Assembly: GCA_028673005.1 (NCBI GenBank)
Contig: CM054116.1
Coordinates: forward strand, 22,235,840 to 22,299,839
DNA: 64,000 bases
Reading direction: 5' to 3'
From: Tanypteryx hageni
Lineage: Eukaryota; Arthropoda; Insecta; Odonata; Petaluridae
Below the pieces are notes generated by a model that was not told where the DNA came from, ran no database searches, and saw only the letters and a program-made list of their open reading frames with translations. Below, piece by piece: positions 34,700 through 47,725 of the stretch. Positions within the stretch are counted from its first letter, which is position 1. Each line of letters begins with the position of its first letter. Both the position numbers and the translations under genes were made by a program.

Positions 34700-37280
34700 A
34701 ATGATATAAAAATTAAACACCTACCCCCCGCAGTTTTTTCGTAACATCGAGTTATCTAAAACTACAAAAATCTCGCGCGCAAGGCACCTTGACAAGAATA
34801 TATTTTTTTCTAATAATATTAACAACATTAGCGAAATAAAGTTTTTACAGATACTTAAATATAACATCTCACGTTTACTAAAATTGTTGCCAATGAGTTA
34901 TGAAGAGACAACAAAAAATTCAACGGAGATTTCTGATGCGCTACTGACGTAAGTCCAGTAACGGTAAAACACACAATCTGCAATTATGAAAAATCTACGA
35001 AATCCAGGTAATAGCCACTAACAGCTCACGTGTAGCATTATAATCTACATATGATGATATGTAAGACTATTACCTACCCCTCTTAGATTTCTCATTATCA
35101 AAGGTTATCCGACCTTCTCGACGCGTCGCTCATACATCACTGTAAAACTAAAAAAATATTTAAAATTTATAATAACATATCAGCATAATGGTTTTTTATA
35201 TATGATAAAGAACATGCTAATACGTTCTAAGATGCAAACAAAATCGACGTACCAAAAAACTAATATTATAAAATACGATTTTTGAAAAACACAACGAAAT
35301 ATGCTTGAAGATCACAAATTTGTATAAGCAGCAATCATGATAAACGTAAAGAGAGGAGGTAAACAAAAATTACAGGCATAATTAAACATTACATGACAAG
35401 TTTGAAAATGTATACCATAATCACCTACCCCCACAAGATATCTCGCTGTATTGGATTATTCAACCCTCGACGCGCCGCGGTCTAAATTTTGCGTAAAACT
35501 TAAACATTTCTAGTGGAGCTAAAACAAAAGATAGAATAAAATTGTTCACAGTAATAACTAATTATATCATTTTGTGTTTAAAATTTTTTTTTTTTAACTT
35601 CCATTGAGAGAAATCTTATTTCTGTACGTTCAAAGACACCAAAGCGTCGAATCGAAGACTTTATTTGAGGTAAATACCAATTGACAGAAAAACTCGATGG
35701 CGTACGAAATTGATATTGACCACCCACATTAAGCACTTTTGTTTAAATTGCACGACGTTGTCAATTTGAATCTGGGACGTTTAAAACAACGCTTAATCGG
35801 AAATCTCCACTGTCAGTTCGGCCGCGCCCGGCGCTTTCGAAGAAGAGAAATCAACCATGTCCCCCAAACCAAGCAGGGTAGCTTATTACGGTAAACGGTA
35901 AAATGTCAGCAATTACACTTGACGTTCGGCAATGAAAACTATATTCACCTACCACCCGCTGTTTTTCAGATATTTTGATTTTTCAAAAAACGCCAAAATC
36001 GCGAAAAAACGTAAACGTAAAACTCGAAAAAATTTTCGAGCACAAAGACGAAAGATAGGAAATTGGCGTTAACCCTGCCAAATAAACGTTAAATTATCTG
36101 TAATCCTATGTATGTTTCAACAAGCTACCCCTCCCAAAAATGTTTCTCCAATAAGGGTTCCGGATGCGCAACGGGCCCCTCCCGAGTGCAGGCCCGGGCC
36201 GACCCTACGATAGTTCAAAATTTGGGGGGGGGGGGTAGGTGTTTGTCAATACATGTATCCTATAGAAAATTAAATTACGCGTTCATTAGTGTATGTTGCT
36301 ATTTCTGAAACCGCGTCGTTTGTCAGATACATTGATTTTTCCAAAAACAATGGAAAAAGCGCGCTCCCATTTTTAAGATATAAAAATTTTTATCTTTTTA
36401 ATTAAACAATGTAGGAAGTTTATTTTCTCCTAAACAGTATTTCATGGTATAGTTAATTTGTCGATGTTGTTTATTGTCACCAATCTTACCGATAAGTATT
36501 TTTAACCTGCGATGACTGATGGGCTACCGTCCCCGGTGGGGCGTCGACGCCGCACGTCGTAGCCTATTGTGCAATTACCACGTAGGTTAGGTTATAGCAG
36601 GTGATTGTGTTTACTGCGCATTATAATTGTGTAATAAAAGATGTAATTTATTTGAACGTACCCCCCGCAGTTTTTGAGATAAATGGGCTTTTCCAAAAAT
36701 GGCGAAAGCGCGCTCGATTTTTTCCGCGAAAATCATCGATTTTTTCCGTAATAAAAAACCGAACTACAAAAACAGCGAATTTAGCTGTAAATACCTGTTA
36801 TTACCTCAGTGCTTTTAAGTAGTCGAAACTTCCTTATGTTCTGGAAAAAAAATTTTTTTCGGGGTTCATCCGGTTCGGCGTCGGCCCGGCTCGAAATTCA
36901 TCAAAACGGTAAATGACCAATTGAGAAAAAACCACGGGGGGTAGGTGTCTGCAAATAGTAGTTATATATAGTGTATTAAATTATGCGTAAATTAATGCGT
37001 TTTTCTAACGCCTACCCCCCGTGGTTCTTACGGCATATGAGGTTCCATGAGGTATTTTTTTCAAATTTCCCGCACCGGTAATGTAAAAATTAAATTACTA
37101 CATAACTCGATAGTACCACTCGTAATTTTCTCATCCTCTATTGAGACTATAATTTTAAGTTTGTTTTTATATTCTCTAAATGTCTATTGGTTTTGGCATC
37201 GTTTTAAGTTACCTGCCAACTCGATGAAATATTTTTGCGAGGTTTCTATTGTTCGCCGTCAGCCGGACTCAAATTTTCTT
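34700..37280. repeat. Degenerate satellite-like array, CTACCCC marks at multiples of about 176 bases
   Basis: CTACC(C)n, usually as CACCTACCCCCCGCAGTTTTT, occurs at 34721, 35074, 35425, 35949, 36125, 36658 (as GTACC) and 37012. Spacings are 353, 351, 524, 176, 533 and 354, i.e. 2, 2, 3, 1, 3 and 2 times about 176. Many units continue with a G/C-rich stretch full of CGCG (TCGCGCGC, CGACGCG, GCGCGCTC). Inverted marks (GGGGGGTAGGTG) are at about 36226-36240 and 36936-36947; the latter pairs with 37011-37024 as a hairpin. No protein is encoded. It is far more CpG-rich than its surroundings. Confidence 0.65.
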
Positions 37281-37295
37281 TAAATCCTAATACTA

Positions 37296-37352
37296 GTAAT
37301 TGATAGTAGCTCAATAACTTTGGCTAAGATTAATAAAGGTAAAAATATACTA
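37296..37352 (+). repeat. LINE-derived fragment, inverted copy of 44222-44276
   Basis: TAATTGATAGTAGCTCAATA and following bases match the reverse complement of 44222-44276 closely over about 55 bases. The right-hand copy seems to belong to the endonuclease region of the Jockey-like LINE. Both copies flank the 37.4-44.2 kb nest in opposite orientation. Confidence 0.6.
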
Positions 37353-37356
37353 ATAC

Positions 37357-38933
37357 TAGGGTTGCCAACAGTGTCATTTTGACCCGAAGACTTCGGGTTT
37401 AGCGACATTTCTTCGGGCTTCGGGTTTGTAATAAATTTCTTCGGGTCTAGCTACAAATTCTACAAATTTTTTTTAGTTCGGAGAAATAATGTTTGTTTAT
37501 TTATACACCGTTCTCGGGTTAGGTACTTCTGTGCAGCTGGTTATAAAATCTGCTATTAACTCTAAAGTTTGCTATTAGTTCCGGCCTGACATAGCGTGGC
37601 GTTAAATGTCCTATTTCACAACCTATCGATAATCGATTTGACTTATTTATCGATTTGCATATCTGTTTAGCAGGACCTTTGCATGAATGAGCATGAATGC
37701 AGGTTCTACATAAAAGATAGGCGGCTGTTCTTTGCTTCTGTGTAGGGAGTATTTATCTGACTTGTTTATTGATATTGAGCTTTATTTCGTAAGTAAAATT
37801 ACTTTTTATATTATTTTAATTTAAATATTTTAATTTATGTATATTATTTCATTTGCAGCACCGTGAAAATGTCCGCTTCTGAAGATCAAACACCGATGAA
37901 AAAGAAAAAATATTATTTTGCCATATTTAATAATGAATGGCTTAAACGAACGGAGTATAAAAATTGGTTAGTGAAAGAAAATGAAATGTAAATTTTGTGG
38001 TGTTACTTTTGTTGTGAGACATGACGGAGAAAAGGCTATTAAAACTCATGAAAATAGTGTTCGTCACCGACAAACTATAAGTGCACAGACAAGTAATCAA
38101 TTGTTAACCAAGGTTCTCATTCAAGAAAATAGCCCAGCTCATTTAAGAACTGCAATTGTCGAGCTAACATTGGTGTACCATGCAGTGAAGCACCAGCATA
38201 GTTACAATAGCACTGACTGTCTAATGAAGTTAAACTGTACTGTTTTTCATGATTCTTCGTTGTCAAAACAATTACACTGCGGAGCTGCGGACGAACAAAA
38301 GCATCAAGTCTAACGGAAAATATTCTGGGACCAAAAGCAATTGAATTAGTTTTGTGTGACCTTCAAAAAGATGTTGAAAAGCCTAGATACTTCTCTATTT
38401 CATCTGACGCGTTCAATAAATGAAACATGAAATTGTACCCGTTAATTGCCAGCTACTTTGTACCAGAACAGGGCATCAAAAATAGAATTTTGGATTTTTA
38501 TACTGATGATTTTGAATCTTCTGATGCAATAACAAATAAAATTCTAACATTTCTCAACAAACATGAATTATTAATTGACAATGTTGCTGCTTATTCAGGA
38601 GACAATGCGGCCGTAAATTATGGACAATTCAATTCTGTCTAACAAAAATTGAAAATGATCTTATGATATAGAAACGTTAGTCAATAAAATTTATTCCGAA
38701 TTTTCAAGTAGTACAGTGTGCAAAAGGGAGCTACAATCTTGTTTTGAATTTTTTAACATGGATTATGCCCAAATGTTAATAAATGTACCTACAAGATGGT
38801 TGAGTTTATCCAAGGCGGTAGACCGAATATTGTCCTCTTGGCCTGCAATAAAGCAGTACTTTTTAAAACAGGGAAGACGATTGTGTTGCCCTTATTTGGA
38901 AATTTGTAAAATCGCAAGAAAATGAAATGGAAG
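37357..38933 (+). mobile_element. hAT-family transposase remnant, interrupted
   Basis: The probable left end TAGGGTTGCCAACAGTG at 37357 is followed by repeated CTTCGGG motifs (37390-37445). The coding part begins at the ATG at 37869 (MSASEDQTPMKKKKYYF), then a zinc-binding N-terminus KCKFCGVTFVVRHDG...H (from 37981), a central block with YFSISSDAFNK and YSGDNAAVNYG (to 38642), and VPTRWLSLSKAVDRIL (38716-38925). Frame breaks occur near 37980, 38310 and 38640, and a TGA falls at 38421-38423. At about 38934 it is cut by the 3' tail of a minus-strand LINE; no C-terminal continuation was found to the right. Confidence 0.8.
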
Positions 38934-41390
38934 ATGAATGAATGAATGAAATTTTATTGATTCCGTAGGTCTACATAGACATGGAATAGGTCATAATAAA
39001 ACATAAAAAAGCACAGACAATACAATACAAAAAATTGAAATGAAAAACAGAGAAGACAATTAGCTGGTATTATTGTCACATTACAAATCACTATCAGTCA
39101 AGTATTCAGAGACACTATAATAATTTCTACTTATTAGATGGCGCTTCAATCGCCTATTGAAAGACAAGGTACAGGAGGTTGACTTAATCCTAGAGGGTAA
39201 GTTATGAAACATAATAGAGGCAGCATGGTGAGGTCCTTTTAGGGAAAGGGACAAGTGATACTCATTTAAATGAATGTTTAGTTTATTGCGAGTGGTAGTT
39301 GGAATTTGTTGGGAAAAGGTGAGGGTGTTGTTTAACAAAAGTAGCACAATTTAAAATATAGATTGAAGGGAGAGTTAATATATTAAGGGAGTGAAATAAT
39401 GGCTTGCCAGGAGTTTGGTAAGTTAATTGCAACATTGCCTTGATAGCGTGCTTTTGTAAAGAAAAGACTTTGTTGGAGTAGCTGACATTGCCCCAAAATA
39501 TGATGCCATAGGACAGAAAAGAATGAATTTTAGCAAAATAGAAAAGTTTTAGGGTACTGATGGAGACAATGGGTGCCAATTTTCTTAGCATAAAAATGCC
39601 AGTGGCCACTTTTTTCATAACAGAATTAATATGGATTGACCAATCTAAGTCTTCACTAATGTGTATACCTAGAAATTTTACCGAGGTAGAACGTACAATG
39701 TTTGAATGGTCCATTTTTAGTAATGGACTGCAGGAAGGAGGTGACTTTTTTGTGTGAAATTCAAGGTAAAGGGTTTTATTACTATTCACTTTAAGATTAT
39801 TGGATTGACACCAGTGAAGCATGCTGTCCGCAGAAGAGTTTGAAATATTAATTAAATCAGGCAGATTTTCAGAGTGCAATACACATGATGTGTCATCTGC
39901 ATATAAATGGAGTTTGCTATTAGCAATATTATGGGGAAGGTCATTCATGAATATAATGAAAAGCAGTGGCCCTAATATTGAACCCTGAGGGACACCACTC
40001 CACACTTTTAGAGGTTTAGATTTAGAAGTGATTACACCATTAGAAGTCTGATGTGTGTATTTTACAATTTGCTGCCTGCCAGATAGAAAGGAATGTATCC
40101 AATTGAGGGCATTTCCATTTATTCCCACATTGCGAAGTTTAGTATATAGTATTTCATGGTTAATGCTATCAAATGCCTTTGACAGATCAAGATACCAAGA
40201 GTGAAGTCTTTCTTATTTAATGCCTGATGGACCTGGTTAATTAATTGGAAGGAAGCTGATATAGTGGATCTAGCTTTCCTGAAGCCATGTTGAGATTCAT
40301 GGAGTAGAAGAAAAGATTCAAGAAAATGGATTACTTGGTTATAAAATATTTTTTCAAATATTTTGGAAAATACCGATAATACTGATATAGGCCTATAATT
40401 ATCTGAGTTAGAGAGAGAGCCTTTTTTAGGAATGGGGAGAACACAAGCAAACTTAAGGCTAGAGGGGAATTGCCCTTCATAAAAAGATGAATTCATTATC
40501 TTAACTAGAGGAAGAGCAATATAATTAATGACAGCTTTAATTATAGGCATTGGGATCTCATGAAGACCACATGACCATGAGTTGTCAAAGGACCTAACAA
40601 TATTTTTTATTTCATGAAAATTAGTAGGAGCTAAAAATAGTGATTTAGAAGAAGGAGTAGGCATGGAATGATAAGAAACAGTTGGGGTAGTTGCAACGGG
40701 AGTGGTTTGACAGAACTGTAAATAAAAGTGCTGAGCTATTTCATCAGGGTTGGAGAGAAGGCAATTATTAAAACTAATGTTATTTTGGTTTGAGTTATCA
40801 TTGTGGCTTTGGTATTGCTTTTAATTACATCCCCCCAGGCAGATTTAATAATATTATTGGATGACTGAATATAGTTTTCATTGATTAGTTTCCGGTAATC
40901 TAAAACACATTGTTTGAATTTTTTAAGAGATTGTTTATAAGAACCGGAGAGATTGGGATCAATGTATTTGCATTTATAGTGTAAATCCCGTAGAAATTGA
41001 CCCATGATTATTAAATCATTAGAATAAGATTTTTTATTTAGATTTAAGGTTCTCTGCCTAACTCGTTTAATGGGAAAAACAGCATTGAAGTACATCATAA
41101 AATAATTCATAAAGGCATTGAATTTAGCATTGGTGCCTAGAGCATTTGATACATCCTCCCAATTTTCATTGGATAACATAACACAGAGTTGTTCAATAGA
41201 GTTTTGCCTAAAAATTCGTTTAGATATGTACATAGGATTTACAGCTTTGGATGTCTTGGGAAATTTTAAAGTGAAGTTTAGTGCCAAATGGTCCGAGAGG
41301 CCTGTATCTAATGTTTTGCAAGAGAAATTAGTGGTAGGGATATCAGATATTAGGAAATCTATTAGTGAACATGAGCGGGAAGATATCCTT
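38934..41390 (-). mobile_element. Jockey/CR1-like LINE, endonuclease end plus reverse transcriptase, pseudogene
   Basis: Minus-strand non-LTR retrotransposon. From right to left: the end of an AP-type endonuclease (SSRSCSLIDFLISD, then DTGLSDHLALNF at about 41350-41270), linker (41287-40736), then the reverse transcriptase. RT landmarks are PIPKKG...NYRPISVLSVFSKIFE (about 40440-40340), LDLSKAFDSI (about 40170), SGVPQGSILGPLLF (about 39990) and LYADDT (about 39905). The thumb and C-terminus run to 39081. At least two frameshifts (near 40165 and 39315) inactivate it. The 3' end has AATAAA (complement of 38953-38958) and a short CATT-repeat tail at 38934-38949. The 5' endonuclease continuation seems to lie beyond the hAT insertion, at 44173-44276. 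Confidence 0.88.
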
Positions 41391-44172
41391 CAGTGGCGGC
41401 TCGTGCATAGGCACTGCGGAACTGCAGCACCCCCTATTTCCACTTGATATTATCGATAACATTTAATATAATGAGTCCTTTTTTCTTTAATTCTTTCTTT
41501 ATTTTTGTAGTACAATATATATTCCTTAAGCTTAATGTCAGTACTTCAGTAGCCATCCCCCAGTTTATGAAAAAGATACAAAAATCTTTGTATGGAACTG
41601 TGCGCTTCACAGTGCCAGCAACGTGGTGTTTGACTGTTGTGCGCATGCGCACATAGGAGGGGGGGTGGGGAGGAAGGCGGGACTGCCAGGTAGAGAGAGC
41701 ACTGTTGCTCTCGCAGTGCCGGCTCTGGCGTGATGGTGGAAGGAAGTTTTTTTTTACTCAACGTGTGTTGTGCTTAAAAACTGTGTACCATATTCTTGAA
41801 TGTGATAAAGTGTAGAAGAGTGTAGAATTAGATTATTATTCTGCTTCCAGCTATTCTATTTGATTCATTTTTTTCGGTTCTTTTATTTAACAAAAAACTT
41901 TAACCATGGCCTTGCATCCCCAAGAAATAAGTTCTGTGACTGTAAGTGAACTTCAACGGCTTAAGTTTTCACAGCTATCTCTCCATGAGAAAGTTACAGT
42001 TAAGAAAAGAGGTCGTTAAACACCTGATATTCTAATATCTCAGCCAGGCAAAAGCAACAACAAGAAATATATTCGTAGCTTTAATTCTGAATGGTACCAA
42101 CGGAAAAGTTGGCTTTGCAGCTGTGAAGTAAAAAATGCACTGTTTTGCTTCCCGTATTTGCTGTTTGGAGGTGATGTACCATGGACAAAAGATGGTTTTA
42201 GAAATATAAACAAAATGAAAGAAAAAACTGAAAAGCATGAGAAGTCAAAGAAACACGTTGATAATGTTGTTTCACTGTCACTTTTAGGAACCGTAAGTAT
42301 TAAGGAGAAACTTAGTGAGGCATACAGACTTTCAATCAATGAGCATAATATAAAAGTTAAAAAGAACCGTGAAATTTTGTCCAAAATAATAGGCTGCATT
42401 TACTTTTGTGGAAACTTTGAAACTCTCTTACGTGGACATGATGAAAAAGACGATTCAGTAAATCCAGGGGTATTTAGAGGATTAGTAAATTTTGCATCTA
42501 AATTAGATTCAGATTTGAAGAATCACTTAGAAACCAGTGCAGTCTTCAAAGGTGTTTCTAAGACCATTCAGAATGAGATACTTGACTGCCTGCTACAAAT
42601 ATACCATGAGGAGATAAGGACGGAAATTAGAAAAGCTTCCTTTGTAGCTGTCATGGTTGATGACACAACAGATGTTTCGGAACACACTCAAATGGTCCTT
42701 GTTCTACGGTACGTATTGAATGAAGAAATATTTGAGCGTTTTTGGGGATTCTTTATTCCAGAAAATCAAACTGCAGATGGCATATCAAAACGTATTTTAG
42801 AACAATTGGACATAATCCTTCAAGGAAATGGACAAAAACTGATAGCTCAGACATTTGATGGTGCAAATGTCATGAAAGGCAAAAAAGCAAGAGTTCAAGC
42901 AAAAATAAAAGCAGTTTATAGTAATGCACATTTCATTCACTGTTATGCACATCAACTTAATTTAATAATGAGAAATGCAGCAAGTATTACATGAAACGCA
43001 AGAATATTTTTCTCTAACATTCTGGCTATTCCAACATTCTTCTCAAGATCACCACAACGTGTGTCCATTCTCACATATGGACGTCAGCATTCCACGTCCA
43101 TCCTCTACAAGGTGGAATTTCAACATACGGACCATAAACAGAGTTCATGAAAATTTGCAACCTTTAAAAAACTGCCTTACTGAAATTCAGTCAACATCAA
43201 ATGCAGATCAAACCATTGCAGAAGCAACAGGAATTTTAAAATACCTGAATGATGATAATTTCAAGTTTTGGTTAGAGCGTTTTCATCAGATTATGCCTCG
43301 TGTTGAAATAATTTACAACCAAATGCAATCTCGAGAAATTAGTGTGTTTAAAGTTAATAAATATATAACAAATTTCAAAACTGCTATTTTAGAATTGAGA
43401 AACTCAAAGTACTGTGAGAATCCTTCAAAGACACTCATGGCAGAAGCTAAGGAAGTGTGTGACTATATATGTGTTGATATAATGGACAGATATTCTTCCA
43501 CTAAACACTTAGTAGCTGCTAAATTGTTCAATGCTTCACTAGATTTAAGAATGAACATCCCACAAAATAGATAGTACTGACCACTGAAGCTTATCCCATG
43601 ATTGACAAAGAAAAGCTTGAAACTGAACTATAAGTATTCTATTGTAGGACTGATATTCATGAATATTGCAAATTAATTGAGCTGCTGAAATTTATCTTGG
43701 AAAATAATCTAGATGATGTTTTTAGTGAAATTACGAAACTGATAAAAATCCTCTTGACAATTCCCATGACTACATCAGAGGCAGAGCGCTGCTTTTCAAC
43801 ATTGAAAAGAATAAAAACTTTTTTAAGGAGCACTATGAATTCGGAAAGACTAAATGCGCTTGCAGTACTTTCAATGGAGAAAAATTTCCTCAATTGTCAT
43901 CCAGAGATCAAGGAGAAAATTATTGAACTTTTTGCGCAAATTAAAACAAGAAGAATGGATTTCATTTTTAAATGAATAGATCAAGCTTGAACTGTAACAA
44001 TTTAAGTTAAAGTAAGTAAAAAATGTTTGGTTTTTTTTGTTAAGATTTTATCAAGTTCCTGAATAAATTTTCTTTTTATACATGTTTTTTTTTCTTTTAC
44101 ACAATTTTTAAACAAAGGCTAAAAATTTTCTGGAGCAGCACCCCCACTAATTTTAGCTACGAGCTGCCACTG
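41391..44172 (+). mobile_element. Near full-length hAT element with TTF zinc finger, DUF4371 and dimerisation domain
   Basis: The ends are CAGTGGCGGCTCGT (41391) and the inverted CAGTGGCAGCTCGT (44172 leftwards), with a shared GGGGGTGCTGC subterminal block. The transposase ORF starts at 41906 (MALHPQEISSV). A TAA at 42017-42019 breaks it. It then reads a TTF/MYM-type zinc finger (RSFNSEWYQRKSWLCSC), the hAT core with VMVDDTTDVSEHTQM, FDGANVMKGKKARVQ and HCYAHQLNL up to 42994. After a frameshift follow 42975-43574 (PSSTRWNFNIR and on) and 43697-43975, the hAT C-terminal dimerisation domain (MTTSEAERCFSTLKRIKT). About 2.8 kb; young-looking but inactive. The flanking 8-mers (ATATCCTT, CTTTCATA) do not match as a target duplication. 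Confidence 0.9.
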
Positions 44173-45129
44173 CTTTCATACCAGGTCGTATTTACTGAGA
44201 TTATCTAAATCTGAGAGTATTTTACCTTTATTAATGTTAGACAAAGTTATTGAGCTACTATCAATTACGCTTTAAGTTGATTATTTTACTAACACCAATT
44301 CTACTTATTTCCTAAAATTTTCAGGGTTTTCCGAAAAAACTGATGCAGCACTAAATTTTCTCCATTATAATTTTTATTTTTTATTGGATAAAGCTCCATG
44401 GATCGAATTATATTATTATTGTTAATTTATACAACTCGAGGGATAGGGAATTTACTTATAAAAATTTTTTAAAATGTGTAAGAATTAATTTTCTAATGAA
44501 ATTCTTACTAAACCTAACGATGACAGCAGTAATTCTATTAGGAAGATTATGTAACCCATTGCTATAATTACTTTCAAACAATAATTATACGATATTGTCT
44601 GTAATAGCCATCTGTCTTGAGTAATTAGAATTACTAAGACCCAAAAATCTTACGTTTAGTTAAGATCCGCTATCTTGCATCTAAAATTTGAACTAAATGT
44701 AAATTCAGGAGATTCGACCACTGTCACCCTCTTGCGCCAGGATCTCATACTAAATGCATTGGTATTAACGTTACCTATTTATATTCGTGATATGGTGATA
44801 TTCGTCCTAGCGATTTGTTTGCGGAAAGATGTTATATGTAGTAAAAATAAATCAGACGTAGGAAAGCATTCACAATACATTCATATGTAACAAATGGTGA
44901 TTTGACTTATGTCGGTGAGATTCAGTTTCAGGTAAATTCTTCAACGGAATAGTTTTATTCTAATCTTTTATGAGGTACTCTCCGAGTTTCTGTTGGAAGT
45001 TTTTTATTGGCCTCCTTTTTTATGAGTAGCAGATAGCTTATTATAAAATACTAATCCAGTATGTGCTGTACTTGACGCACATTATTAGTAATAGATGACA
45101 ACCATCTTATTTGGAGGCAGTGTTGTCGT
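44173..45129. other. LINE 5' remnant then unassigned sequence
   Basis: 44173-44276, read on the minus strand (ITLSNINKGKILSDLDNLSK), fits the endonuclease region preceding the LINE at 41390. The rest, to about 45129, is AT-rich without recognisable coding or repeat structure. Confidence 0.45.
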
Positions 45130-47640
45130 GGACATCGGTATTGGATTTTAATTGTGAAAGTTTATATTATTTTTATATAAAGAATAAAGTAAAACATATA
45201 TAAACAGAGAACAGAATTGGAAGGCTTGTAAACAAGTTACGACAACTATCACGCTATTTAGCCTTGGCTAGAATTCTCACCGCCCACTTCTGCTGCTTGT
45301 ATATCCGAAGAGAATGGTGGGAGCGATTCCAGACCGTAATGCCATATTTATTATGGCAGTAAATGTAAGCATAGTACACAAAAATTGCAGTGTGCAGGTT
45401 GGTCGTCTACATAAATCGTATAAGTAGGAAACAGCCTGCACTAACTCCAAATTTTGAATCCCATAGTATTCGAGTTTTTGTAGTAGGATCGAGTGGAAGA
45501 CAGTCGAAGGCTTTGGAAAGGTCACATGCAGTTAGGGCACTGGAACATTTCTCTTTGAAAGCATTTAGAATTTTATTGATAACATGGTCAACAGCTAAAG
45601 CTGTTGATTTACGCATATGAAAGCCAAATTGGGAAGGTGTAAAGATGTTATTACTTTTAAAATGTACATATAATTGACTTTTAATTGTGGTTTCAAAAAT
45701 GTTGCCTGTGGTAGGGACAATGGAGACGATGATAGTTACGGGGTAACACCTCATCCCCTTTTTTGTAGACTGGCACAGTTTTAGCATATTTAAGGGCACT
45801 GGGGAAAGTGCCAAATTGTAAACAAGAATTGAATATTGTTGCTAGGGGCTCAGAGATATTTCATTGACCTCTTTGATTAGATAATTGGACAAATCATAAA
45901 TATCTGCACTTGGAACTTTTAAAATTGTTGATAATTTTTCCAATGGAAATGGCTCTGCAGTTTTGGAGCATGTCATGTCTTTTACAGTGGGCTTCTATTA
46001 TTGGGAATGATATTTTCTACAGAATTTATAACATTTGTTTAGATCACCGGGAGTGAAAGGCATTACAGATGTAGTATAAACAGGACCCACTTCTCCTTTA
46101 ATCACCATCCAAGCTGCTTTGCACTCATTCACAGACATGAATGAAATCATTTATTTTTAGTAAGTTTTATTTTGTATTTTTGTCTAATTTTGTTGCAAAC
46201 AATTTTATCTGATTCATTAATGGTCATCTTATAACTTTTATGTGAACTGATCAACTCCTTTCAAAGGTTAAATAACTCGAGAGTAAACAATTTATTTTTA
46301 AATTTCTTATTATAAGTTTGATTCATTAATTTCTTAGGGAAAGTCTTCAAACATACTAATAAATACTTCAAAAAAGATTGATTTCCCTCTTTGATAGTAA
46401 GCAAACTGTATCAGTTGACCTTAGCAAGAATTTGAAATTGTTTATTCCTACAGAAGTGATAGGCCTCATGAGAATGGAGTGGGAATTGCTCAATCTACTA
46501 TTACTGGCTGTAGTTTTAACATGGAATTCTAATGCTGAATGGTTAGATAGACGAGTATATTACTTCAAATTTATATAATTCTTTTGGAAAGTAGGTTATA
46601 ACATTATACAGACAAGATTTTAGTCTAGTAGGCTCATGATTAGCACAGTGCAGATCCAAGGACATAAAGAGAGCTAAAAGTTATTAATGCCTTATCTTGA
46701 ACTTAAGTAAAATTATCAATCATTAGCAGTGCAGGCCTTCAATAAGTAGGGGGCTAATTTATATGATAAAATGTTTTAAATAACAACAATCTGAAATTCT
46801 GGAGAAAACCATTTAGGATATTTGGAATTACAATTATACTTTATAATGGGAGTATGAATATTCACTATTGCACAATATTAATAAAACTAGAAAAAGCCAT
46901 ATTTACATCAAGAGCATTTTTGAAAATCCTAGTTTATACAACTTAGGTAAAAATATACTTTATCAAGATAACAGTTTTTTAAATCACAGTGCTGATGAAT
47001 ATAATCTAATTATGTAATATTACATTCACTATTTATACACAAACCCAATGGAGGATGATAACCTTCCATTTTAAAGAGAGGATCATTAACAAGGTAAGTA
47101 GAGTCATCTGAGGAAAATACATGGTCTAGTAGTTTATCTTTAGAATTAGTGATTCTATTGACCTGGATGAGAGCAAGAAAAGAAAATGAGGAAAATTCCA
47201 TGTTGCACTTAGGCTGAATTTGTTTTATTGTGAGGACATACAGCATTTAGGAGGTTATAGTCACCAAAGAGAAACATGGGAGTAGCAAGAACTTCATCAA
47301 TGGTAGAACAGTGCTCTTCATAGTCTGATAAAGCACAGGCTGGAGGCAGAAGCAACTGCAGCTATTAAAGTTTTTGTTTTGCCATGACATAATACAACAA
47401 AGATGCTAAATGTTTTACCTGGTGACTTTTGCCATGTATGAATTAATGTCAATCTTAACAGCAATGAAGGTACCACCGTAACTCAATTTATCACTAGTTA
47501 GTGGATCAAGATCCTTTTTGTAACTTTTAGGTCAGAATACTTACGCCTTGATTCAAATTAGTGTTAGCGATTACAAATATATCAAGATTTGAAGAGCAAA
47601 CATTAATTTTTAATTCTGCAAGTTTTGTTTTTAAATCTTT
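45130..47640 (-). mobile_element. Second Jockey-like LINE, internally deleted
   Basis: Minus strand. The endonuclease part near 47010-47280 contains FGDYNLLN (GDFN-type motif) and KDKLLDHVFSSDDSTY. Reverse-transcriptase fingers are at 45407-45814 (FTPSQFGFHMRKSTALAVDHV, CDLSKAFDCL). The frame then jumps directly to thumb sequence (YGITVWNRSHHSLRIYK, then QKWAVRILAKA, CRNLFTSLQF) near 45380-45180, so the YADD palm region is deleted. Stops and frameshifts abound. It differs from the LINE at 38934-41390 and is more decayed. Confidence 0.78.
46677..46750 (+). repeat. Direct repeat unit 1 (partner 49243-49322)
   Basis: AAAAGTTATTAATGCCTTAT through GCAGTGCAGGCCTTCAATAAGTAGG. A diverged copy in the same orientation starts at 49243; about 2.57 kb separates them. 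Confidence 0.65.
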
Positions 47641-47725
47641 TTATGATATCACTACCAAGTCTTTCTATCAAAAGCTCACATCATCTCATAAAAGCTTCCT
47701 GTCTCTCCCATCTTGTGACATAATA

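Noticed and set aside
34700..37280. Tandem array as a CRISPR-like repeat
   Set aside because: Units are about 176 bases, diverged, and in an animal nuclear genome; no short identical repeats with uniform spacers and no cas genes.
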